A DNA stretch of 31,865 nt from Discostella pseudostelligera (lineage: Eukaryota > Bacillariophyta > Thalassiosirophyceae > Thalassiosirales > Thalassiosiraceae), in assembly GCA_036940085.1 (NCBI GenBank), contig JALLBK010000455.1, forward strand, positions 1 through 31,865, given 5' to 3'. Shown here in pieces: positions 8,633 through 18,039 of the stretch (position 1 is the stretch's first letter; each line of letters begins with the position of its first letter). The translations under genes and the position numbers were made by a program. A model generated the notes under the pieces. The model saw only the letters and a list, made by a program, of their open reading frames with translations, was not told the DNA's origin and did not search any database.

Positions 8633-9576
8633 ATGACCATGACGGGCGCCTATCATAGCCTCTTCGCCTTCATCGCTGCCTACGCATACTCATCACATAT
8701 TCCTACGAATGCCCTCAGCTTATCATCCCCGACAACGAATTGCCTGATTAGAATTTGTCACAACAAAGATTGCACAAAACATGGGGGAGGAGAACAGCTC
8801 CTCAACGTGTTCCGTGACCTCCTGCCTGGTGGATCCGACGATCCACCTAGAGTAGCCATCGAAAGCTCAGGGTGCCTATCACAGTGGTAAGTGTAACGCA
8901 GTTGGCATTAGTATTTCGTTCAGTCTCTGGTGTGTGTGCATACTCACTGATTTTACGAAACGAAGTGGCAAAGGGCCAAATGTTGCGGTTGTTGGAAGTG
9001 ACAAAAAAGAACAATTGTTTTTCGGTGTTGCAGATCCAACCACCGCATCGGCCGTACTAGATGTAGCAGCAGGGGTAGAGTTTCCAATACAGCTCCTAGT
9101 TGCGGCCACATCTATAGTCGAGGCAGAGCAAAGTAAGAGAATGAAACAGTGTTTTCTCAACAAATAATGTTCCCGACACATGAGACTAACTCGCTGCTCT
9201 CTGTGCAATGCAAACAATCATCATAGCCACATCAATTGCTAAAAAGGAATCAATCCTCAGTTCAGTTATTGCAGATTTATCAAAGGAAGATTCCTCATTG
9301 GTAAACTCTTTTGCCCGCGCTCGTGCTCTATTTCTACGAGCCGATGCCCGGTTAGACATGTCGCCCAAAAATATCGCCGGTGCAATTGACGATGCAACAT
9401 TGGCAAGCAAACTTGCTCCTTCAGAAAGAAAGGTGTGGCGTGTATTATCAAATGCCCATGAGGCAAACGGCAACATAGCGGAGGCAATCAACGCCGTTAG
9501 AAATTTGGGGGTAGTCGATCCATCTTTTGCAACAAAAGCGAAGAAAGAAATAGAAAGGCTTCAACGCTTAATGTGA
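8633..9576 (+). CDS. thioredoxin-like [2Fe-2S] ferredoxin with C-terminal TPR region
   Basis: Three exons, 8633-8886, 8966-9132 and 9227-9576, join in phase to 256 residues. Residues 37-110 carry the thioredoxin-like [2Fe-2S] ferredoxin signature: RICHNKDCTKHGG supplies C42 and C47 (C-x4-C), and SSGCLSQCGKGPNV supplies C81 and C85 (C-x3-C). The second pair is made whole only by splicing out intron 1. The C-terminal part (about 170-250) is helical and TPR-like: ARARALFLRADARL, AIDDATLASKLAPSERKVWR, LSNAHEANGNIAEAINAVR. The N terminus (residues 5-20, hydrophobic, then SSHIPTNALS) looks like a signal peptide, so plastid or secretory routing is plausible, though no clear Phe motif follows. Two start codons, 8633 and 8639, are equally possible. 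Intron 2 acceptor (9226) is less certain. Redox partner unknown. Confidence 0.78.
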
Positions 9577-9723
9577 ATAACTACCATAATATGCACAGAT
9601 ATCAACATCGGGAGATTGGTAGCGAGGACTATCAAAGTGTTTATAGTGTAAATATAATGTGGTTGCTTTACCTGACAGTAAAAATGAAATCTCTCTAACC
9701 GCTGTGAATCGAGAGAATGGAAC

Positions 9724-12700
9724 TTAAATGCGCGGGCTTAGCAACATCGTCAGTTCGTCATCAAGTGAAACATCCGCACGTTTCGCCTTCGGTACAGTTG
9801 ACTTCGCAGCCGGTTGGTTATTTAACATAAGCCGCATCAGACCCTTGCAGAACGCTAGCCGCATCGCCATGATATGATCTTCCCGTGAGTTCGACATCTC
9901 ACTATTCCACGATGAAACTTGTGTCAGCCGTGCCATTAGAATTTGCATTCCATGAAGTGTGAAGTCACATTTGGCAAACTCCATCGGTCCCCTGCTCGAA
10001 TCTCTATCGTTTTGTTCGGTGATGGCAAACGCAATATTGAGTAATTCAGAATACATCTTTGGATCGGCCAATGTAGACACCACACCACCATAGTCGTCAG
10101 ACAAGCAACGCTCTTCCAAGCAGTAGATAATGTTTGATGCTACTTGAGCAGAATCTCCCTCTGCATCCGCCAATGCTATATTTACTGCATTCTTGAGCAA
10201 GTTCGACTCCATGTGACCTTTGAGGACTGGCGCCATAGTATCATCTTGCATGATTCCGTCGAGCAACTCTTTAGCTGTCCTTATCACCGAAGATAACACC
10301 TTCTCCTGCTTATCTGATAGTCCCGAATTGTTTAACTTGGCACTAGCTGAAATTGACAGAGTAGAAATCAATGAATTTGCGGATCGTTCGCACAGTGAAT
10401 CAAAGTTGCGTCGCGATGCATATCCATGCACACGCTGCCGGTCAGATGGTAGCCAGCAGGATTGAATCTCCATCCCTCGTAAAAGCCAGTAGGCCTCTTG
10501 CATTAAATTATCATTGGACCCATGATGCAAAGCGCGGCAGATTGCAAGTGATTCGCAGGCGTCAGCAATGACAACAGACCCAAGCCCGATAACCTCCTCA
10601 CAAAGTCCCATCAGATCGCGAGCTTCGGCATCCGTGGCAGGTAAGCGGTGCGATAACACTTCTGCGATCATGGAAGAAATACGAGGTTCGTAGATTATGT
10701 CCTCCTCTTGTGTTGGATCTGTTTTGTTACCCACTTTCGGGACGGCGCGCTTCGCTGGTGCGTGTGGTAATAGTAGCCGGATTGCAGTTCTGACACCTAC
10801 ACTGCTTTGCTCTTGGATAGAAAACGACGATGCAATCGCTTCAGATGCAAGGAGAAGAAGCTCGGTTTGAATATTGACCTTCGACGACGTCGAGTTGTTC
10901 ACAGGAGGCATGCACCCAGCATCGACTAATAGATTGCAAATGAGCGACGTCTTGACGGCATCGACAGCACGAGACAACGGATGAGAAATGATGGACAAAG
11001 GATACAATTGGATTCTCACATGATATGGACAAATTCATTCTCACCATTGTTGCGGGAAGGGCCGCTCCGCTCGAACCACCGCACACAGAGAACAACGTCT
11101 GGATGACCTCCCCCGCACCCCCTTGCATAATACTCAAAATGATTTTCGTCAGCGTGTTCGTTTGGCTTGCCGCCCCAGCAACAGCAGCTCCCATGGCCAC
11201 TTTTGCACGGACAGCAATATCCTCGGGTAAAATATCAGGTCGAGAATAGAGTAATTCCATCAAGAGACGTCCACTCCAAGAAAGACTCGATGAATTGGCA
11301 ATCGAGGGGGGCACCACACCGACAAGAATAGAAATGATTTGTTGCAACGGAGGAAATCGTCGGAATAGACTAGCCAGCTCTCCCCGTGCAGAGGATGATG
11401 ATCCAATGCCAATGCCACCAGGAAACGCAATTTCACGAATAGTCTCTTGCCAAACGCGAAAGGTATTCAAGGCAACACGTGGTTGATACAGTTCTGGGAC
11501 AGTTGGTGATCCTGATCTTGCATCGCACGCAGCCTCATTGTCATCATCTGTGCGACCACCGCGAAGACGAAGATTGTGGCGATAACGCATCGTTCGTATC
11601 TTATCGGCTCGACGAGGAAGTGTCTCCCATAGCAAATAGGCGTTGGATGAGACTCCGTCCATATAATCCACATGAAGACCATCCTCCCCAGCATCCTCCA
11701 CTTCGTGATGTTGTTGCAGCCCTAGACGACGATCCGAGGAGGATGGATTCGCCTCATCCTCTTCTTCCCGTTCCAACATCTCCTCTTCCAAATAATCATC
11801 CAATCCTGAATCATCGCAATAATTATCTCCCCTCCCACCAGGGAGTGGTGCCGATAGTAGTATCCTTTGCAATATCTCGAAACCCCGTCCTTCGGGGGAG
11901 TTTGCCGCCTCCTCCTCTGCGGCATGACGACAAGCCGAATGATGGGATAATAGATTCCAAGCCTTACATAACTCCCCCTCAATGACAAATTGGAGTAATA
12001 GATTCCAGAAGGGAAATTCAAATGGTCCTGGAATAATGATACTGTCATTCTCATTCGTAGGATTATTGGAGGAGGCTGCTGATGCTGCAGGAAATCGGTA
12101 ATATTCCGGTTGGTCACATTCCAACATTCTTTGCACTTGGGGCAGTTCCATGAAGGATCCACCCCTTGAATGATGTAAACGGAGGTAGCGCACAGTGTCG
12201 GCAGTGAGTGATCCAGCGGGTCCATTCTCCAATCGTCTCCCAGTAGATTCACCATTGACGACGTTCGATGATGCAGAATCAGCCAACGATGGGAGTAAGA
12301 AAATTTCCACCAAGTGCGAAATGGAATAGGTCAAGGTTAACAGTTCCATATTGTTGGCATCTTCGATTGGATTCGTCTTATTACGAGCAGTACCGCCATT
12401 ATCCCCGTCATCACCATTAGTGGAAGTAGCAGAAGCACGTCGTGCGGCCTTCTCCTGCAGCTGCATGAGACATTTGCACATGGCAGCACGATAATTCATT
12501 GATAATTCGGCTACTGTCGCTGTTGATGACGATGATGGATATTCCCTGCTACGACTGCTAGTGCCAGGTCGTCGATGATGTTGATGCCGCTGCTGCTCCC
12601 TCGCCGCCAGCCATGCGTCCCGTGCATCCAAACATGTGAGTAAGCATTCCGTCTCTTCGGGCGAACATCCTGTTCCATCATGACTTAGAAATACGTCGAG

Positions 12701-12874
12701 GTTGATGCTATTCTCACCCTGAATTCCTACAATGTCATCACGGCCATGGGAGGGAAGCGGGCAAAGGGCCAGCGTGGCGGCTCCAGTTGGATCCCATGCT
12801 AGCGCGCGGACGGGAGGAACGCCGGTCATGGCCATGGAAATGTTTTTCTCGGTTGGTGCTCCTTCGACCCCCAT
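9724..12874 (-). CDS. NUP85: nucleoporin NUP85 (Y-complex)
   Basis: Two exons, 12874-11045 and 10950-9724, join in phase 0 with a 94-bp GTGAGA intron, giving 1018 residues. NUP85 is a structural part of the Y-shaped outer-ring complex of the nuclear pore. Against human NUP85 recalled from memory, the region LLMELLYSRPDILPEDI aligns with the LLYSQPTVKPMDL helix pair, the splice junction TMTSLICNLLVDAGC with the AHLTDLLDHC helix, and LASEAIASSF with LLEYASGLFSH. The order of helices afterwards also matches. The N-terminal half is longer than in animals, with Asn/Ser/Asp-rich inserts and an acidic run (LEEEMLEREEEDEAN). An in-frame TAA lies just before the ATG, fixing the start. The gene diverges from gyrase B. 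A helical-repeat scaffold of another kind is possible but less likely. Confidence 0.72.
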
Positions 12875-13434
12875 TATTTATTTGTCGGTGCTATCACTAT
12901 CGATACTATCGTCGGCGTCGGCGTCGGTATTGGTATTGTGTGTTGTAGTAGATGGATTTGTAGCTTCGGCATTGGCTTTGCTTGTGGGTGGGGGAAAATT
13001 CCTGGAAATTCCGGCACCAAATTCCGGATAATAGGCCTACGATAAGGCATAGGAATCAGTACTAAAGGGAAATTCCGCCCCTCAAGAGGCCAAAATTCAA
13101 AATTCAAAATTCAAAATTTGCTTTCGGTTTTGGCTTTTGGCTTGACCTTTTTGATTTGGCTTCTTTTTTCGTTTTGAATTTGGCCTGATTTGGCTCACGT
13201 CTGTCCATCGTGGGTTTCTCGCCTCTGTCCGTCACTTGCCACTTGCCACCCGCACCGACCACACAACACCAACACCAACACCGCCCATAGATCAAAGCAA
13301 AGATTTCGACGACCAAGAACCATGACGACATAAGTATTAGATAGAGTACTCCTAATCAATAGAGTGAAGCAGGACCTTTGTGGTCTTCCATATTCATATG
13401 AAAGATAGAGCAGCAAGAACAGTCGTGTAATAAT
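12875..13434. promoter_or_regulatory. divergent intergenic region, NUP85 / gyrase B
   Basis: This 560-bp spacer has no E2F-like site. It contains a 7-bp tandem repeat at 13092-13119, several AAATTCC/GGAAATTCC motifs between about 13000 and 13080, and a run of TTTTGGCTT-like words at 13120-13200. No open frame in it resembles a protein. Confidence 0.55.
13092..13119. repeat. 7-bp tandem repeat (AAAATTC)4
   Basis: Four head-to-tail copies of AAAATTC (the last ends in TTT) sit in the NUP85/gyrase B promoter. It may be a simple slippage repeat. Confidence 0.85.
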
Positions 13435-16360
13435 ATGAGCATGAGGCAAGCAAGAAGGGCGAAAATTTCGGGAGTAGTAACAACTTCTTTGGCCCTCCTA
13501 TCATCATCTACATCGCCACATCTTCTGAGTGTCGCCTTCTGCCCATCGTCGTTAACATCGTTCACATCAACAACATTGATCCGGCCATCAGCATCAGGTA
13601 GCTTCATAAATCACCACCGACGCAAGCATCATCGTCTTCATACCGCCACAATCCTTGACAGTGAACTTGACAGCAATGATGTAAATGTAAATGATATCAA
13701 TGGTCTCACCTCGGCAAGCAGCAAGGCTACCAGCAATGCCTACTCGGCACAACAAATCACCGTTCTCTCGGGTCTTGAACCAGTACGAAAACGTCCAGGA
13801 ATGTACATTGGCTCCACTGGTCCCGATGGATTGCATCATTTAGTGTATGAAGTTCTTGATAACTCTGTCGATGAGGCACTTGCGGGACATGCGACACTGA
13901 TCAATGTGATACTGCATGACGGAATCGAAGATGAAGATGGGAAGAAGAAGAATTGCTGTACCGTCATTGATGATGGACGTGGCATTCCCACCGATTTGCA
14001 TCCTACCACTCAAATATCAGCTTTGGAAACTGTCCTTACGGTACTCCATGCCGGGGGCAAATTTGACAATGCCCAAGATGGAAGTGGATACAAGGTTAGT
14101 GGTGGATTGCATGGTGTGGGGATTAGTGTCGTGAATGCATTGAGTGAATTTGTCGAGGTACGGGTAGATCGAAAGAGAGGGGGTAGTAGTAGTACGAAGA
14201 AGATTATGGAACGAAAGATGATGCGATTTGAGAGGGGTGTACCAGTTGGACAATTAATGGATGTGGATAGTATTGATGAAGAAGAATTTGCAGTCGGTAC
14301 CAAAGGATGGGAGGGGATTGTATTTCAAACAAATGATCAAAAGGCTAGATTGTCCTTGGGAGATGACGATGATGATGATGACGATACTGATAGCCCAAAA
14401 GGAAAAGGGAAATCATCATCACAATCTACGAAGAAACAGGGTAAATCATCTTCCACAAACGAGATGGATTCAACAACAACCCTCGAATACAAAACAGCGC
14501 TCGTCCAATCGCTATCTGTGAAGCGTTCCTCGGGGACTATTGTCACATTCTTGCCAGACATGGCCGTGTTTAAGGGCGCCAACGGAAAGCCGGGCATTAC
14601 TTTTGATGAATCACGGCTTGCTATGCGGATGGATGAAATTGCCTACCTAAATGCTGGTTTGGTGTTAACGCTTCAGGACAAACGCTCATCTTCGATCAAA
14701 CGTGGTGGTGCCGATAAGTCGAACGTGGTGACTATATTTCATCATGCCGGTGGTTTGGCGGAGTATGCAGACTTTTTATGTCGCGGGAAGACTCCTTTGT
14801 TTGGAGAAGGATCTGCTACTACGTCCAGGTCCAAAGGTGGTGCATCATCCAAAGCCAAGCTTGAGACAACACCGGTCGTGGGCTTATCTTTGTCGCCTGA
14901 TGGCACCACACTCCTGTTCCATGCAGAAATTAAACCATCCTCCACGAGTGGTAGTACCCCTCAGACACCGATTGCCATCGATGCGGCCCTACGGTACACT
15001 GCCAACAGTTACAATGAACAAATCCTTTCCTTTGTCAACAACATCCGTACTCGCGATGGTGGCTCTCATGTCGAAGGTCTCAAGTCTTGCCTCACGCGAA
15101 CACTTAATCAATCGGCGCGTCGATTAGGAAAGCTCAAAGAGGGAGATGGCAACCTTGCTGGAGATTTTATCCGCGAGGGACTAACGGCAATCATAAGTGT
15201 CAGTGTTTCCGAACCAGAATTTGAGGGTCAGACGAAGGGTCGGCTGGGCAATCCCGAAGTCCGCCCAGCAGTCGAAGCAGCATTGGGTGGAGAATTGAAC
15301 AAATTTTTCGACTTTCATCCCGAGATACTGAATGTCATATTTGAAAATGCAAGTAAGGCGGCAGCTGCGGCAGCAGCCGCCAAGGCTGCAAGGGAGGTCG
15401 TACGGAAGAAGACATTGTTGCAATCGACAGTCCTTCCTGGAAAGCTGGCAGATTGTAAGTTTGACAGAACCTTTGGTCTCATTTGTTATACACCTTCGTG
15501 CCTCTGTTCACATATCATTCCTTTTCGTTCGTGTATAAAAGGTTCGTCAAGGGAATTTTCAGAAACTGAATTGTTTATTGTCGAGGGTGACTCAGCTGCA
15601 GGAAGTGCCAAGCAAGGCCGTGATCGACGCACACAGGCAATATTGCCGCTAAGAGGAAAGATATTAAACATTGAACGAGCTGCACCGGAACGGATATACC
15701 AAAATGGAGAGCTGCAGGGTTTAATCTCGGCTTGTGGGTTAGGGATGAAGGGGTCGGAATTGGAGGAAGGGTCATTGCGATACGGGAAAATTGTTATCAT
15801 GACGGATGCAGATGTGGATGGAGCTCATATCCGTGTATTACTATTGACCTTTTTCTTTCGATACCAGAGAGAACTTGTTGAGAAAGGGTATGTATACATT
15901 GCACAGCCTCCGTTATACAAAATCATGACGGGCTCAGGGAGGACAAGGTTGGAGAGATACACATTTTCGGACGAGGAGAAGGATGAGTATCTACGTGAGA
16001 CACTAGGTATGTTGTACACATCGAAATCTGCATGTTACTCTCCCTTATGTACTATACTCACATATCAGTATTTCTGCGTTGACGCTAGGTATTGATGATG
16101 CAAGTCCCATCACAGATCAGGATCTTCTGGATGGAAAGGTAGTGATACAGCGGTTCAAAGGTCTTGGCGAAATGATGCCAAAACAGCTTTGGGAGACAAC
16201 GATGGACCCTGAAAATAGGACATTGCTTCAAGTGTCAGTCAATGATTGCGCTTTAGCTGATTTGACTCTGGATGTTTTGATGGGTGATGCAGTTGCACCG
16301 AGGAGAAATTTCATATGCGAACGTGCAGAAAATCTTAAGTTGGGTGATTTGGATGTCTAG
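13435..16360 (+). CDS. gyrB: DNA gyrase subunit B, plastid-targeted
   Basis: ATPase subunit of the type IIA topoisomerase that supercoils organelle DNA. Exons 13435-15454, 15542-16006 and 16089-16360 join in phase to 918 residues. The first 40 residues form a signal peptide ending in SVAFCP (32-37), the heterokont plastid motif, followed by a Ser/Thr/basic transit-like stretch. The GHKL ATPase shows [15 protein letters not shown] (138-152), [12 protein letters not shown] (179-190) and [15 protein letters not shown] (223-237). The TOPRIM domain shows [12 protein letters not shown] (E688), [12 protein letters not shown] and [10 protein letters not shown]. The end has [21 protein letters not shown] low-complexity Asp/Ser/Lys insert lies in the ATPase-transducer part (about 305-345). 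Intron 1 is 87 bp with no in-frame stop, so it can be mistaken for coding; removing it restores [17 protein letters not shown]. Another start is 13441. Confidence 0.93.
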
Positions 16361-16657
16361 TGAGATGAAGGACAAAATAACATTCAATCAACATCGAGTC
16401 GACAGATCTGCATCTTCCTTTGCAACTACATGATGAATCTCATTGCACCGCAATCATTTGTATTCATTCCTTGAATCATAATCCACTGATTGAAATACAA
16501 TGCAGCCAAGCAAGATAAAGAGTCAAGAAATCTGCTATTCTAATCACTGGACATTGAATGCTATTTAAGTTTGTGCACGTTTGGTAAAGATCGTCTGCAT
16601 TTCTTTAACCCAACCTCAACTGCAAATAATGTGTGCCCACGGGAGGTAGGAACTCAA
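16361..16657. other. convergent spacer, gyrase B / membrane protein
   Basis: This holds two facing 3' ends. I see no gene, repeat or RNA in it. Confidence 0.5.
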
Positions 16658-17563
16658 TCACTTCGTTGCCCAAACCGGCACACCCGACAATAGACTTGCC
16701 AATCCCACCCCCAGTGCCATGAGCGAACACGTTCCCATCATATTGATAAAGACAATCATTAATACCGCCGCACCCTTGGGACTGACACCAAATCTCCTCT
16801 GTATAGATTTGCGAATTCGTTCAAAGTAGGGAGATATTGTCATGGATAATGCAAATCGTGCAGGACGGATAATGTTGAGCATTACTGTAAAGCCAGCGTA
16901 CATTGCAAGGAAGGCGGGTTTTTGTCCAGGCCCCATGGGAGATACGCCCGTCTGTAATTGATGGATTTGTCATGTTGTAAGTGAGGAATATGGCACCGAT
17001 AAAGGAGGTTGGTGTGTTAATAATTACCGCACACTCACCCTCTTGCAAAAGATAAACCAGGCACAACTAACCGCAATCACACCACTAACATTACTAACAA
17101 ATCCATATGCCAATAATGCCGACATGCCAAGTTTGCTCAAAGATTCTCGATTGAATTTCGCCTTGTGGGTAAGAAAATCCTTAATGTTGGGGATGAGAGA
17201 GTTTTCGGTTTGTACTACTGCGAGGCTTTCAATTTCGGAGGATTCGTCTCCTTGGAGGTTTGTATTGTTGTTGCTATTGTTTGTATTGTTATCGTCCATG
17301 TCTCCTTCGCGATCATCGGATTCATCATTCGGAGTAGCGAGTGATAATTTTGACGTATGCGTTCGGAATAATTTGATGCTATCGACTTGCCGCCGCTTTG
17401 TATTCAATTTCAATGATCGAGAACGAGCCTCTGATGATTTGGAATGAATTGCAGAAAACAGCGGGCTCGATAATGTTGGAATGGTGGAGAACCCGGACAC
17501 ATAAGCAATGTTGAGGAGATTGCCCAAAAGCGAAAGTAGACAAATGACGGCAAGATTCATCAT
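16658..17563 (-). CDS. membrane protein with plastid-type leader
   Basis: Two exons, 17563-17039 and 16951-16658, join in phase 0 across an 87-bp GTGAGT intron, giving 272 residues. The chosen start (MMNLAVICLLSLLGNLLNIA) opens a signal peptide followed by YVSGFSTIP, which looks like the heterokont plastid cleavage motif. The frame continues upstream to an ATG at 17734, but that would bury the signal 57 residues inside. After an acidic Asn-rich linker, three hydrophobic segments follow: MSALLAYGFVSNVSGVIAVS (before the splice), FLAMYAGFTVMLNIIR, and AAVLMIVFINMMGTCSLMAL. Splicing creates the conserved-looking AWFIFCKRTGVSPMGPGQK. It recalls a family of small plant and algal chloroplast membrane proteins, possibly FAM210/DUF1279-like, but I cannot name it. 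Function unknown. It diverges from kinesin A. Confidence 0.72.
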
Positions 17564-17810
17564 CGTCGTCGTCGTATTGGTAACCAGTGACGACGGCAAC
17601 AGCTGTCTTCTTGCCTGTTTATTGTAAGATAAATTCCTGCTTCGACTACGGTCTACAAGTGGAGGGCGGCGGAAGGCGGCCATGGCCATGGCCATGCATG
17701 GTTCATGTTGTTGTGGTTTGTGGTGTTGTGGCATTGGCAGAAGGTTCCCACCACAGAGGAACTAGTACATATTGTACATACGTATTCCGAGACACACATT
17801 CATAGGGCGC

Positions 17811-17845
17811 TAATTTTAAAAGTTGAATTTCAACTTTTGAAATTA
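17811..17845. repeat. 35-bp near-perfect palindrome
   Basis: Arms of 17 bases (17811-17827 and 17829-17845) pair at 16 of 17 positions around a single T. The core is AAAAGTTGAA / TTCAACTTTT. It is 191 bp before the kinesin A ATG and may be a dimeric transcription-factor site or a cruciform-prone sequence. Confidence 0.85.
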
Positions 17846-17941
17846 AAATCAGTCACAGAGGAATCATTACGAATTGGCGAAGGTACCTCCGTTGGCGAAG
17901 ACTCCCGATAGCCGTTCGCTAACAAACACCAACGACGGACG

Positions 17942-17952
17942 TCGCGCCAAAA
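17942..17952 (-). promoter_or_regulatory. E2F-type site upstream of kinesin A
   Basis: TCGCGCCAAAA reads TTTTGGCGCGA on the other strand, a direct match to the E2F consensus TTTSGCGC. It is about 85 bp upstream of the kinesin A start. Confidence 0.65.
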
Positions 17953-17985
17953 GCAAAAGCAAAGCCAAAGAAAAAAAAGGAGACC

Positions 17986-18039
17986 ATGGCGGCCGGCTCC
18001 TTGCTACTGACGATGGTATTTTATGGAAATAATCAATGA
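17986..18039 (+). CDS. upstream ORF overlapping kinesin A start
   Basis: An ATG in a strong context (GACCATGGCGG) opens a 17-codon frame, with a second ATG inside at 18013, that ends in a TGA overlapping the kinesin A ATG at 18036. If it lies in the transcript it would reduce or regulate kinesin translation. Whether transcription starts upstream of it is unknown. Confidence 0.4.
   Translation: MAAGSLLLTMVFYGNNQ

Larger units (their letters stand above)
17564..18035. promoter_or_regulatory. divergent promoter, membrane protein / kinesin A
   Basis: Left part would be coding if the ATG at 17734 is used. The rest holds a 35-bp near-palindrome (17811-17845), an E2F-type site (17942-17952), an A/G-rich leader and an upstream ORF that overlaps the kinesin start. 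Confidence 0.6.

Noticed and set aside
15455..15541. Continuous reading of gyrase B through 15455-15541 as coding
   Set aside because: Good GTAAGT and AAAAG ends flank it, and removing it restores the continuous ADC-SS...TELFIVEGD sequence of the family.
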